DNA from: Chloranthus sessilifolius
Lineage: Eukaryota > Streptophyta > Magnoliopsida > Chloranthales > Chloranthaceae
Length of the DNA: 64,000 bases
NCBI GenBank assembly: GCA_021018995.1
Contig: CM037593.1
Location: forward strand, 8,274,088 to 8,338,087
Direction of reading: 5' to 3'
The stretch's first letter is position 1. Every line of letters begins with the position of its first letter. The notes under the pieces were generated by a model. That model made no database searches. It saw only the letters and a program-made list of their open reading frames with translations, and was not told the origin of the DNA. The translations under genes were made by a program, and so were the position numbers. Shown one piece after another: positions 44,061-54,462 of the stretch.

Positions 44061-44510
44061 GTTGTTTTCCATATCAGTCTTGCAAATATGAAGCTAAGTT
44101 ATTTCCAGACTACATTTGCAAACCAAATGGGACGCCAATTTTTTATTCGTTTATGTATATAACTGATTAATTTCTCCATTTTTAATAAAATTGTACATGT
44201 TAAAAAAAAAAGAGAGGATCCCCATGACCATAAAAATAAGAGAATAAGAAAGATTGAGACATAAATAAACATTAATTTCTAAACCTACTTTATAGTCTCA
44301 AAATTTACCTAGGGTTAATTCATATGAATTCTAAACCTCCACGAGAAATGAAAGCATCATATGGATTAATTCATATGAATTCTTTCATGGCAGCTTCTGA
44401 TATTATTTTTTGCTTCCTAAGTCTAGAATCTAAGGGATGAGATGCCTAATCTGTGCAATTAATGAATGGGATGCATGACATACTGTACAAACTTTTGTCT
44501 TTTAATTATA

Positions 44511-44965
44511 AGGGATAATGGCTCCGACCGACATTTAAATGCCAGAATGGTGTTTAAGTGATCTTACACCATTAAATTTGTACCTTTTATCTCATACCAT
44601 TGAAGTGTGATTTATCATTATGCAATGTGGCATACATCTTGACAAATCTAAATTGTCCAAGTGGCAATCCATAGTTGGAAAATATCTCAGCCCAAAGAAA
44701 CATGCCTATAAGTGGATGTGAACCATCCAATTGAAGAACTTTAATATCAGCCATTAAAACTAAAAACAACGGTTGATATATAGTCAACAGATGGGACGAT
44801 TCAAATCTTTCAAAAAGTTTGATTTTTGAGTCAATTGCCCTTGCCCTTCAATGTATGATCTATCACTTTGACGGTGTGGATTACCCATATCATTAACCCT
44901 TAATGGTGTAAGATCATTTTGGTGTTTAAATGACGGTCAGGAGAGTAGGGTCTTTTTATAGCCCT
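44511..44965. mobile_element. MITE with AGGGATAATGG-type ends
   Basis: Left end AGGGATAATGGCTCCGACCG followed by ACATTTAAATGCCAGAATGG; the right end is the inverse, CATTTTGGTGTTTAAATGAC then GGTCAGGAGAGTAGGG...AGCCCT. The interior resembles 5930-6180 (both contain AGCCCAAAGAAACATGCC). No coding capacity. Confidence 0.65.
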
Positions 44966-45320
44966 GCAAGAAATGGCTTTATCGGGATGTGACAGGGGAT
45001 GCAGTCCCCTTAATAACAATACACCATTTTAAATAGCACATGTGTCATCTCCTGTTAGATATCCGTTTTGGAGCTAGATCCTTCACCAATAGCCTTTTGG
45101 CAGCATCTATTTTGATCTGTGATGCTGAGACGCCTTCAACGGTGTCTTTCCAGACAAAAATAAGACATCCTTAGTCACAGCAAATGTTTATGTGACAGTC
45201 AGCCATTAGATATAGTTTCACAGCAAAGAAAGGGGTCGCTGTAGGAAACATGATGCTGCTACCTTCGACTTCAAAGCGAACTTGGATGGTTGGTACTTGA
45301 CTACTTGGCACTCTATATAG

Positions 45321-45577
45321 CAAGGTATCGAAGTCAGGATCGGTATTGGTCCATGGAGGACCAAGATGTATCGATATCGGTCAATACAGAATTTTTTTTA
45401 AAAAAAGGTGAAACAACTTTTAAAAAAAAATTCAAATCAAGGGGGTATCGGTCGATACCGATACCCGATACCGATATGACCCCAATACTGGTATCGGGGT
45501 GGTATTGGTATCGGTTCCCGGCGAAACCGATACCTATTGCCAATACGTATCTGTATTGGCCAAGTTTTGATACCATG
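45321..45577. mobile_element. TATCG-type miniature element
   Basis: Ends CAAGGTATCGAAGT and (reverse complement) CATGGTATCAAAAC. The interior is almost entirely GGTATCGG/CCGATACC phrases with a short poly-T/poly-A inversion. Flanks CTATATAG and CTCTAGAG match only partly. Confidence 0.55.
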
Positions 45578-46186
45578 CTCTAGAGTACACATGCCGCATG
45601 CTGCCTTAATAGCATTACGACTCCTTGTCCAAAGCATTAAATACTGATTTACACATGACATTTACTGTTATTTTAACAGGTGAAAGCCTGTGTCACTAAG
45701 GACATTTGAGTCTCTCTCATTTCAAATTTTTAGGTTGGCTGCAAGACAGCTTCACGGCAGTCAGGAAGAGCATGCAAGATTGCAGCTTACGCAGCTTTAG
45801 AAATGTGATGCCCTATTGCGCCATTAGCGAACCATATCCTGAGTGCACAACAGACCAGATTTACAGGTGTCAAAACCTGGTGCATACAAGCTCCCATCTA
45901 CCGTTATTGGCTGTATTTACCTTGACCCATTTCTCCTGTCAGTTGTTGAGTCCTTCCTTTTCAACAATCGTAATAACAGGATTTTTATGTTTTTGAGTTA
46001 AGGGTAGTGCACACACCTTGGATTTTTAATGCACCCACCCTCATTGTATATCCAGAATCTGTTGGATCATGACAAGATTTGGGGGCTTGGCATCTAATAT
46101 ATAGCTACATGTGCCCCAATATTTTTTTTTCCAGCTGTGGACGGTGTTAGTCAGAGAACTATCTAGTTTTGTAATGTAACTGTGAT

Positions 46187-46515
46187 CATGGTTTAAAATA
46201 CCGGTTTTCTAGCACAATCGCCCAAGTCCAAAACCGATACATATCGGCTCTAGACGATGCATTGGCATGTATCATCCGATACATACCAATATATATATGT
46301 ATTTGCACTAGTACGATTCATTCAAAGTATCATGCCGATGACCTCCGAGACCAATACTTATCGTCCAGTATGAACCGGTTGGATGATACATACCAATATA
46401 TATGTATTTGCACTAGTACGATTCATTCAAAGTATCATACCGATGACCCCCGAGACCGATACTTATCGTCCAGTACGTACCGGTTTTGGATGATATGCTG
46501 AACCATGCATGTGAT
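46187..46515. mobile_element. TATCG-type element with internal duplication
   Basis: Ends CATGGTTTAAAATAC and (reverse complement) CATGGTTCAGCATAT. About 120 bp is duplicated inside: CATACCAATATATATGTATT, TGCACTAGTACGATTCATTC and CTTATCGTCCAGTA occur twice. Confidence 0.6.
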
Positions 46516-46941
46516 TAATACCATTAACTTTCTCTGATCTATACCTATACTTGGCAGTTGACACACCATACTTATAATTTAGAAATCAAACTTTATTTAC
46601 ATTTTCCCATTGACTGACCCTACCATTTTTTATTTATGAGTTTGCTTTCTACATGGATTGCATGTCCTTTAATAGTTCTCTATGGTTCCTCAATTCTATA
46701 TTCTATAGGCTCTAGCATCATATCAAATGTTTACTTCACTAAGTAAATTATGAAAATAAATTCCAGAAGAACTTTCATTCCAAATCGTCTGTAGTAATTT
46801 CTTTCTTTAAATTCGATGTTCCTCATTCTTGACTCTAATAACAAATATCCAATTTTCATCTACCCTATTTTTTGAAGTCCTATATTGACATAGACATTCT
46901 TGTTTATAACTGATCTCCTGTATTTTCCATAATATTAATAG

Positions 46942-47025
46942 GCCATTCTGCTGATGTTGCTGACTCTCAAAGAGTAAAGAAGCTTGCTACTTTTCAAAGG
47001 AAGGCTCTTGCACATGCGTTATCTT
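46942..47025 (+). CDS. NSUN5: NSUN5-like exon: linker helix
   Basis: 84 nt after acceptor TTAATAG. With the G from the previous exon it encodes GHSADVADSQRVKKLATFQR, then KALAHALS, and ends in phase 1 (T) before donor GTAAGG. LATFQRKALAHALSFP is the stretch before the catalytic strand in this family; the FP is completed by the next exon. Confidence 0.85.
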
Positions 47026-47139
47026 GTAAGGCTAATCTATACTAAAACAGAAAGAAAGCTTGTTTTTGGTCTTTAAAGGGGAAACATGCTTTGCAGAAAA
47101 ATGCTAAGTCTTCTCATGAACCTTATGCATGTTTGGTTG

Positions 47140-47365
47140 AGACGATGGATCAAAATCTAGTTTTTCCAATATGTATCGCCCACCATCAATACTGAGACGA
47201 TATGTATCGGGTATCGCCGATACATTGAATGTCTCGGCGATACATTGAATATATTGGGTATGTATCGTCGATACTTACCCAATGTATCTTGTATCGGAGG
47301 CCTTTGATACCGATACGTATCGGACGATACGTATTGGTGTCGTCTGAGATTTTGAACCATGTTTT
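47140..47365. mobile_element. TATCG-type miniature element
   Basis: From GGATCAAAATCTAG to GAGATTTTGAACCATG, with TGTATCGCC, GCCGATACATTGAATG and GATACGTATCGGACGATACG inside. No coding. Confidence 0.5.
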
Positions 47366-47463
47366 AGGCGCTAATTGATGGAGCAAATTAGATTCCTTAT
47401 TTGCATCATATAGACCTCCGAAATTTTAGTTGTACTGATTTCTCTAGAACATGATACCTACTA

Positions 47464-47820
47464 TTAGGGGGTTCCAATTGGCCGAGCTTGGGCCCGGCCC
47501 AGCCCGCCATTGGTTGGGTATTGGCTGTGGCATAGACCGGATTCATAAACCGGCCCAGCCCTGCCTGATTAGTTATCCAGGCTGGGTATGAGCCAACTCT
47601 TATGTTCCGTTTAAGAATCAGTCCATTTAAGGCCCCAGCTCAACTTTTGATAATATGAAGGTATTCAATGGGGAGACCAGGCTGCCATGGAAAGGTATGG
47701 GCTATATAGTGTAGGCCTGATGGACTCAATTAGTTACCCAGTCCAACTGCTATGGCCAAATAACGATTGGCCAATTTAAAGCCTGAACCCAGCCCGATCC
47801 CACTTCGTGAGACCCCTACC
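47464..47820. mobile_element. GC-rich MITE, hAT-like
   Basis: Left end TAGGGGGTTCCAATTGGCCG, right end CGTGAGACCCCTACC. The inside has GGCCCGGCCCAGCCCGCC and AACCCAGCCCGATCCC. It is similar in style to 15305-15708 but with different termini; 14700-14830 may be a further fragment. Confidence 0.45.
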
Positions 47821-47826
47821 CAGAGT

Positions 47827-47930
47827 AAAGTACCTTTTTTTTTATAGATAAGTTGAGCTGAAACCTGCGACCTTGAAGTTACAATATTGTCAACCCAAGT
47901 CCAGAGTGTAGACTAACTTACTAATTTTTT
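47827..47930 (-). mobile_element. tRNA-derived SINE, minus strand
   Basis: Reverse complement of the copy at 50331-50437. On the minus strand it reads TTGGGTTGACAATATTGTAA, CTTCAAGGTCGCAGGTTTCA, TCTATAAAAAAAAAGG. Box B is mutated (GGTTTCAGCTC). Confidence 0.6.
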
Positions 47931-49254
47931 TGCACTAAGATCACCTACAGTTGAGGAGTGTTTTTTGTGGATGCTTAGTTTCTAACTTTCTGCTTTAATA
48001 AGATGAATACATATTACTGGAACAAAAGTTGAATCCTTTGTATATAGTACATAACAAGATTGTGGATGTTATTTAGTAAGCTTTTCTATAGACCTTACTT
48101 GAATAGGATCTGTTCTTTAACATATACATATATATTCCTGAATTCAAAGGGGGCAAACACACTTATTTTTGTAGATGAATTGTGATGTTTGATCAGATCG
48201 TGATTAATGGCCAGGATCTCATGATTTGAGGGTTCTGGTTCTAGGGATCATTTGTTGGGGGATTGAACAGCTGTCTGACAGAAATGTTAGAACCTATTCA
48301 ATGGGATTCCTTTTGAGTTAAGAAAGTCAATCTTCTTCACTAGGAGAAGAATATTTGCCCCCAAAAAGTGCAGGAGACTTGTAATAAGTCTTTGAGTTAA
48401 AGGTGTTATACTCTGTTATGTTGGGAAATGAAGGTAGCAGATTGCCAACGTATAATTCCATATAGATGTAAATTTCTACTAAAATTCAGATTTATGTAAC
48501 TTCAGAAATTCAGGCGTAAGTAATAGCACAGAGAAAATAAACATGGGGCTTCCTTGAAATGGTACTTGCCTCCAAATACTTTAGGGTATACTCCATCTTC
48601 ATCTTCTTCTTCAAGTCTCTATCTCTCTCTCTCACAAACAGCCTTTTTCTTTTTCGTTCCCTTTTTCAATTTTCTCTCTCTCCAATGAAACCCTCTCTTT
48701 GTCACCATTTCTCAATTCTCACCCACTCTCTAGCTCTCAAGACTCCTTCAAGTTGAACTTTGGGATCTCCTGAAGCATAAAATCTATGCAACTTGCTGAT
48801 ATCCTGCGGTTTCTAAAAGTTCGCTAAGAGAGAAGTTATTTGAATTTTATTGAGATTGCTCTTTCTAATTTAATAAAAAAAGCAATTTCCCCTCATTGGG
48901 TCGAGTCTCATTTATGAGCCTATCCCAATTATACGTAATCCATTCTGGATCTGAGCCTTCCTGGAGCGCACTCCGGCCTCTTTAGGAATAGTGACCTTTA
49001 AATCATTCTCCCGCCATTTGAGTTTTGCCTCCGGATAAGATCTTCATTCCGCATTCTAAGGACTATCTATTATTGATTGAATGTGGTTGATGCCCTTCCC
49101 TCTGTTGTAACCACCCCCCACCCCCACCCTCACTCACCAAAAAAAAGAAGAAAAAAACAAGGAAATAAAAAAAAAATAATAAAAAAAAAATATTCGTAGT
49201 TTCAAAAGCTTGTACTCCTCAAACACCTCCCTGAACTCTCTCCTGCTAGTAGAT

Positions 49255-49520
49255 GTTGATGGATGTTTGGGGTAGTATAAGTGATCAAAGGGTGGTTACT
49301 CATACCACGGGAGGAATGGGTGGGTCCGAGATTTTTTATGGGCACAAACATCTCAGTTAATTCAGTCTTATGGTTCTTCATTATCTGCATATGGCCTTTT
49401 TTACCAGTTGCTCATTTTTTCTAGGCTTCTAGTTTAATGTTTCTATTCAGCAGTTGTGGGTATTGGCAAGAACTTATAGAATCCATCATATGGGCTCATA
49501 ACAAATTAAAAGTTGCTCCT
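49255..49520 (+). pseudogene. psaA: Plastid psaA fragment in the nucleus (NUPT)
   Basis: Matches the end of the plastid photosystem I A1 apoprotein gene: DVWGS then SISDQ (frame slips), [20 protein letters not shown], then [20 protein letters not shown] and [10 protein letters not shown]. Known psaA reads [20 protein letters not shown]. About 30 bp between THxTGG and the NGW-like part are missing and short indels occur at 49400-49420, so it is an old copy. The last ~25 codons of psaA are absent and unrelated DNA follows. It could have come directly from the plastid or through mitochondrial DNA. The fragment has no function in this intron. Confidence 0.85.
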
Positions 49521-50330
49521 AAGCAGGCTTCAAAGCACAGAGCAGAGCTTGAAGAAGTGAACCAAGTCGCTGACTGGTGCGCCTACTCATTTTTTTCATT
49601 GGACACTTCTTTTTTTCTTGAGAAAAAGAAAACAAAAAAGAGAGACCAATCACATCTCGAGTAGAATCAAGAGATCTCGCTGGCATGGATCGATGTATCT
49701 TTTTGACGATGCCTTCGTCTATACTGGGATCATGCTTTTTAGTAAGGGAGATTGATTGTTCATCTCCCAAAACTCATTAGCAGTATTTATCAAATGCGGA
49801 TCAGATTAAAGAATGGTGGTTTGTATACCCACTTGGTAGCATATTCTATCGCTTCAATTTGTCTTTAAACAAGGGGATTATTTCCCCTTCAATCAACCGC
49901 TCACGGAGCTTGTCGGAATTCGCAAACTTTAGTCCCCTAATTTTCCCTTTACTCTCAAAACGAGTCCATCAAGACTTGGTTTTTTTGTGAGTAGAAAATC
50001 CCACCTCATCTATCATATTGTTGCTCGACTTGTTAGGAGTTTTAAACCTTTCCTGCCTGTATTTAAGTGTGTTCCCTTCTGATTGTCAAACGGGATCTGA
50101 TCCAAGCCCCAAAGCTGCTTGTATTCCCTACACGCTTCAGCGGTCTCCTACCACGTAACAAAAAATTCTCCGGCTCGGTTAGTCTATTTATTTGTCAACC
50201 AGAATAACAGGATGACAAATAATAATAATGCTAAATACATCAAATTAGCAAAACACTCCTCATAACTTATATACCTTATATACCCTCATATATTTATTTA
50301 CTCACATCCTCAGCAATGTTTAAACTATCC

Positions 50331-50437
50331 CTAGGTATTAAGGGTTGGGACTTGGGCCTGTAGCACAATTCATGGTTGACAATATTGCAACCTCAAGGTC
50401 GCAGGTTCGAGCCCAGCTTACCTATAAAAAAAAAAAA
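50331..50437 (+). mobile_element. tRNA-derived SINE, plus strand
   Basis: Box-A-like TAGCACAATTCATGG, box B GGTTCGAGCCC (50404-50414), and a poly-A tail at 50425-50437. It shares TTGACAATATTGCAACCTCA and AGGTCGCAGG with the minus-strand copy 2.5 kb upstream. Pol III promoter boxes make these elements self-transcribing; reverse transcription is supplied by LINEs. Confidence 0.7.
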
Positions 50438-50555
50438 GGAAAAATCCCAAGGGGTTAAATTTCCCAAAACCTCTAGTAGCCATCATAACTTCCAACTGTA
50501 ACCTGAACTTAGTAACTACTGAATATACCCCTCCTGTTTTTCTCAAATGAGCATG

Positions 50556-50740
50556 CTACCCAAGGATAAAAAATTCGGGTTTCGTTTCGTTTCGGCGAAA
50601 TGTTGAACCAAAATTTCGGCCGAAAACTTCACAGGGACCAAAAATTACTGAAAATATGGTTTTCATTTCGGTTTCGGTGGGGACCGAGACATTTCTGCCG
50701 AAATCTTCAGATTTCTGCCGAAATTTTGAACCATGGTGCT
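50556..50740. mobile_element. TTTCGG-type miniature element
   Basis: Dense TTTCGGCCGAAA, TTTCGTTTCGGCGAAA and GCCGAAATTTT phrases in both orientations, ending TTTTGAACCATGG, like the ends of some TATCG elements. No coding. Confidence 0.5.
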
Positions 50741-51049
50741 TTCCTCAATATACAAAAAGATTAAAATACCTCTTCTGTCTTAAATGACCAAAAACCATTC
50801 AATCAAGAAAATTTACTCATAAAGACATGCAAATACTCCTATTAACCGTTCATAGTTTTTGTTTGATTTTATTTTAGGCTTAATTGCCAAATTTTTTCAT
50901 AAATCTTTAATAATGGATTTCATTAAATAAAAGGTTGCAAAAGATGTTCTAAAGTAAAAAATTCCCCTATGATCAATAGGGAATTGGTCACAGGAAGCAC
51001 CTAGTGAAACCCAAAATGGAAACCATAGTCACTTGCATAGGCTGCCAAA

Positions 51050-51894
51050 GTAAGACACTAGCCTAGGGTAGCCAATACTAAAGTTGTCCAGTCTGCATCG
51101 CTTTTGGCCAACTCATCCGCTAGGCTACTTTCCTCGTGGAACATATCTTTGAAACTAAACAATTTGGTAGCTCTCAGGTCCATGATCTGATCAGAGATAT
51201 CCGCCAGATGCCAATGATGTCGTATTCCTTCTTTGACCAGTGCAAAAGATTGTTGGAATCATCCTCCACGATCATCAACAATGATGGCAATGTTTTTCGA
51301 GCCTTCAAGCACACAAGCATCCCATTAGCTTCCTCTTTAAAAAGCCCACTCTATCAGCCCTACAAACTACCATAGGAGCATCAATTGAAATTTAGTTCTA
51401 GCCAATTTTCATGTGGGACCCAAATAGTTTTCAAGGTCTTCTTGAGATTCCCGATATATAAAATTTGGATCCAATTTCCTCTAATCATTGCTCCATAATC
51501 TTTTACTTGAGTCCAATTAGCTGCTCTTGGTCTTATACTTATCGTAAGGTCTTTGCATTTCTTCTAAACCAAATACCTTATAATAGATAGCATATGGAAC
51601 AAAGCTCCAAAGTTGCCCAAAGAGATGAATAGTTCTGACGGCTACCGTGGAATGAGATCCGCCATGGATGATAGAATGAATGCCAAATAGGGAGAAAAGG
51701 TAATGTCGTACAGAAGTAGCAAAATTGTAATGAATAAGTAGATGACTGATGGATTCTTCATTGTTGCAGCATATAATGCAACAGTTGGAAAATTGAAATT
51801 CTTTGCCTTGAGGATGGTATGTTGTTAGATTCTTATCTCTAGCAGTCATGCAGACAAACATCCTCAACAGTAGAGGCACCAAAGAACGCCCCAA
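51050..51894 (-). pseudogene. LINE 3' remnant: zf-RVT and RNase H-like domains
   Basis: On the minus strand, 51894-51517 encodes FQFSNCCIICCNNEESISHL, LIHYNFATSVRHYLFSLFGI, the zinc-binding zf-RVT domain that follows RT in plant L1-type LINEs (C-x2-C...H-x4-C-like, last Cys replaced by Tyr). At 51380-51050 there is an RNase H-like domain, DISDQIMDLRATKLFSFKDM and FHEESSLADELAKSDADW. The order zf-RVT then RNase H is the LINE order. The RT and endonuclease are absent, and stops lie between the parts. Confidence 0.65.
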
Positions 51895-52590
51895 CTTAGG
51901 CCATAGAGAAGTTTGAGTTGAGGTTAGAATAGTTAGGGTTTGAGATAGGGTTCAAAGAAGGACGATGAAGGTTGGGTTTAGGGTTACAGAGAGCCCAGTA
52001 GCTTTAACATTAAGTGGGAAACAACTACATACAATACCCAATAATACTTTTCACACATCACTCTCACTATATATATGATACATGACAAATACCAGCTAAA
52101 GTTGAGATTAGTTAGGTTAGCGAAGAAGAATAGGAGGAAGAAGAGATCTGGATAGAATTTGGAGTGTGAGCTAATTACACTCAACACCCTTTTTCATTGT
52201 TATACCCCTTAAAATATTACTCACTGAACACATCTTGTGATTACCTACATGTACACAATATCCTATATGTTGCCAGTTATCCGTCTTTGGTTCACACTAA
52301 ACACTTCTTGTGATTACCAGTTTAGTTCCGGTCGGACACCACTCATGTTAATCACATGATTGCTTAAATGCTTAATGAGTACTACCGATATCCGTAGATA
52401 ATCATTTTCTATCATGTAAGCAAATGCATAAATAGTAAGTGAATAATCCCGCCTTTGGACCGAGTACTTGGGTGAGTTCTGAGTCCAAGTGCTGAGTTTA
52501 TACTGTGGTCACATGCAGAAGAAACATTAAACATAATAATTCTTTTTTGGATATAATCTAGCAGAACATATAATAGACAGAGATACCTAG

Positions 52591-52593
<3 letters not shown>

Positions 52594-52659
<66 letters not shown>
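52594..52659. repeat. (TA)n(GA)n microsatellite
   Basis: About 17 TA units followed by about 16 GA units. Confidence 0.9.
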
Positions 52660-52663
<4 letters not shown>

Positions 52664-53008
52664 GGCGATATGCAGCCAGATGCTACCCTGAAGGGCTGCA
52701 ACCTGCACCCGGATGACATATCACATGCCACGTGACATAATCAACCCAAAACAACACCCGTTTTGGGTTGATCAGCCATGTAGCTCATTTCATGGGCCAA
52801 AGATAAGGTAACACGCAAACAACCTAGTGCATTGAATTTGGGCACTTTTGACCACATTTTCAACGGTGGATATGCATCGGATCAGGCCCATATTTTCTGT
52901 ATGGCACCTGATCGATCTTTTCCAAGTGTGGCACCCGATCCTCATGACGGGTGCCTAGCTGGTCTGGACGCAGCCTTAGGGCTGCATCTGGGCGCATAGT
53001 CCCAGGCC
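52660..53008. mobile_element. Possible MITE beside the microsatellite
   Basis: The left end has GCAGGCGATATGCAGCCAGA and GAAGGGCTGCA; the right end has the inverse, TTAGGGCTGCATCTGGGCGC, ATAGTCCC. Inside, AACCCAAAAC-AACACCCG-TTTTGGGTT is a small hairpin. Boundaries are uncertain. Confidence 0.4.
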
Positions 53009-53171
53009 TCATATAATAGGTAGAGATCTAATTCTTTAGTTCTGGTTGTTATCAAAATCGATTCCTATTGCTTTTTATTTTTCTTGTTTCCTGATGTAAA
53101 TAGTTATCATTTTTTAATAAATGGTTATGTTAATGATCAAGAATTCATGCTACGCAATTTGATATGTACAG

Positions 53172-53333
53172 TTCCGGCAGTGGAAAAAGTGGTATACAGC
53201 ACTTGCTCCATCCACCAAACGGAGAATGAGGATGTTGTCAAATCGGTTCTGCCCCTTGCTGCTTCCCTAGGCTTCCAACTTGCAACTCCTTTCCCCCAGT
53301 GGCCTCGCCGAGGGCTGCCAGCCTTTGAAGGCT
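53172..53333 (+). CDS. NSUN5: NSUN5-like exon: catalytic TCS motif
   Basis: 162 nt after acceptor TGTACAG. With the T from the previous exon it encodes FPAVEKVVYSTCSIHQTENE, DVVKSVLPLAASLGFQLATP, FPQWPRRGLPAFEG, ending in phase 1 before donor GTGAGT. TCS holds the nucleophile Cys that attacks C6 of the target cytosine. The frame runs past the donor to 53389, but joining to the next exon restores the family sequence FEGSEHLLRTD, so the splice is preferred over read-through. Confidence 0.88.
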
Positions 53334-53936
53334 GTGAGTATACTCTGCAGACTGAATCTCATTTCGCATTGCTCCTTTTTAAAGAGTGATTGGCAGTCAA
53401 ATATCTGTTTTAATTTGTAGATACATATGGACAAGACACTTCCCAGTCATCTGATTAACTTAGATGGTGTTGGGATGTGGGCCAGCATGTCCCACCACCT
53501 GATTTTCAGGGCAGGCGTTAAAGATATGCAGGCCCAGAGCACAAGCTACATAGTTATTTTACATAGGATGGTGTTAGATTCATGTATATCTGGCATAATA
53601 TTTGCGTGTCTATGCATGCTGTGTTCGTCACCAAAAAGAGGGACTAGGTGATTATGATAATTATGATACGGCCTAAACTATCTATTTTTCAGTCATGGCG
53701 GACATCACATAGCTCAAAAATTGCATATGTAGGACCTATTATTTGCTTTTAAATGTTGGTCTATACCTAGGATCGCTGCATGATGTGTTCAGCATGACCA
53801 ATCATTTCATAACTTTTGTTCTTGCTAGATATTTTTAATATATGGGTGGCGTTATTCACACCCGTTTTTCATGTGAAGAACACACGATTGTCCATCATAA
53901 AAAACCGTTGAAGGCCTTGAATAAGATGGTGGAGAT

Positions 53937-54127
53937 TGTTTTTCGTCCCAATGTTCCACACTTCCACAAAATAGATCTTGAGATCATGGCACACCTATCA
54001 GACGGTCACATGTTGATTACGTGTGGCACACATCCCCATGTGTGCCACATGGAATCAACATGTGACCGTCTAATAGGTGTGCAATGATCTCAAGATCAAA
54101 TATGTGGAAGATTGGGACGACAAATAA
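53937..54127. repeat. Foldback element in intron 5
   Basis: Nearly perfect arms: TCGTCCCAATGTTCCACACT, GATCTTGAGATCATGGCACA, CCTATCAGACGGTCACATGT on the left, and the inverse ACATGTGACCGTCTAATAGG, TGATCTCAAGATC, TTGGGACGA on the right, with a loop of ~8 bp at CATCCCCATG. The stem is ~90 bp. It belongs to the same family as the foldback at 11990-12345. Confidence 0.8.
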
Positions 54128-54168
54128 TCTAATATCGCCTAATTCAAAATTAGAATCATTTAGGGCAA

Positions 54169-54346
54169 TGGTCAAGTCCAACTGGTTGAACCAGATTTTG
54201 TGTTCAACCAGATTTGCAGCCCTTCGATATAGAAGAACCTTGACTGCATATCATCATTCTATAAAAATGGAAACTGTGAAAGTCAACATTCTCCTCTATA
54301 GAAAGGCTGCAAATCTGGTTGAACCCGAATCTGGTTCAACCAGTTG
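54169..54346. mobile_element. Short MITE with GTCCAACTGGTTGAACCAGA ends
   Basis: Terminal inverted repeats: GTCCAACTGGTTGAACCAGA at the left, TCTGGTTCAACCAGTTGGAC at the right, then a second inverted pair TTCAACCAGATTTGCAGCC / GGCTGCAAATCTGGTTGAA. Total ~178 bp. No coding capacity. Confidence 0.75.
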
Positions 54347-54462
54347 GACCTTACTATTTCCCCATCAAATTATTATTTTTATAGTTCTCACATAGTATTC
54401 TAGGCCATGGATGTTTGATGATGATAACAATTTCTTACTGCAAAATTAATTTTGTTGTACAG

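Larger units (their letters stand above)
43413..46941 (+). other. NSUN5-like intron 3 (about 3.5 kb)
   Basis: GT at 43413 and AG at 46940-46941. It contains a ~300-bp duplication, a MITE and two TATCG elements. 44066-44510 and 44966-45320 show nothing else recognisable; 45584-46186 is non-coding with a short open frame that matches nothing I know. Confidence 0.75.
47026..53171 (+). other. NSUN5-like intron 4 (about 6.1 kb)
   Basis: GT at 47026 and AG at 53170-53171. It holds a TATCG element, a hAT-like MITE, two SINEs, a plastid fragment and a LINE remnant. 47931-48900 has CT-rich sequence (48590-48730) and no gene; 48900-50170 may be organelle-derived (see the psaA entry); 50741-51049 and 51895-52590 hold nothing recognisable. 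Confidence 0.7.
53334..54462 (+). other. NSUN5-like intron 5 (about 1.1 kb)
   Basis: GT at 53334 and AG at 54461-54462 (TTGTTGTACAG). It contains two foldback elements and otherwise nothing recognisable. Confidence 0.8.

Noticed and set aside
45313..45585. 8-bp target duplication around the TATCG element
   Set aside because: CTATATAG and CTCTAGAG agree at only five of eight positions.
45706..45996. Additional NSUN5-like exon in intron 3
   Set aside because: The frame is open for 96 codons but does not resemble the family, and joining 43412 directly to 46942 already restores the family sequence in phase.
48559..48756. Ser/Leu-rich ORF resembling a signal sequence
   Set aside because: It is a CT-rich microsatellite-like stretch (TCTCTCTC) in an intron.
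49202..49390. Minus-strand ORF of 62 codons
   Set aside because: It is the antisense of the plastid psaA fragment and matches nothing on its own.
53842..54395. ORFs of 81 and 103 codons in intron 5
   Set aside because: Both run through foldback elements and have no family resemblance.
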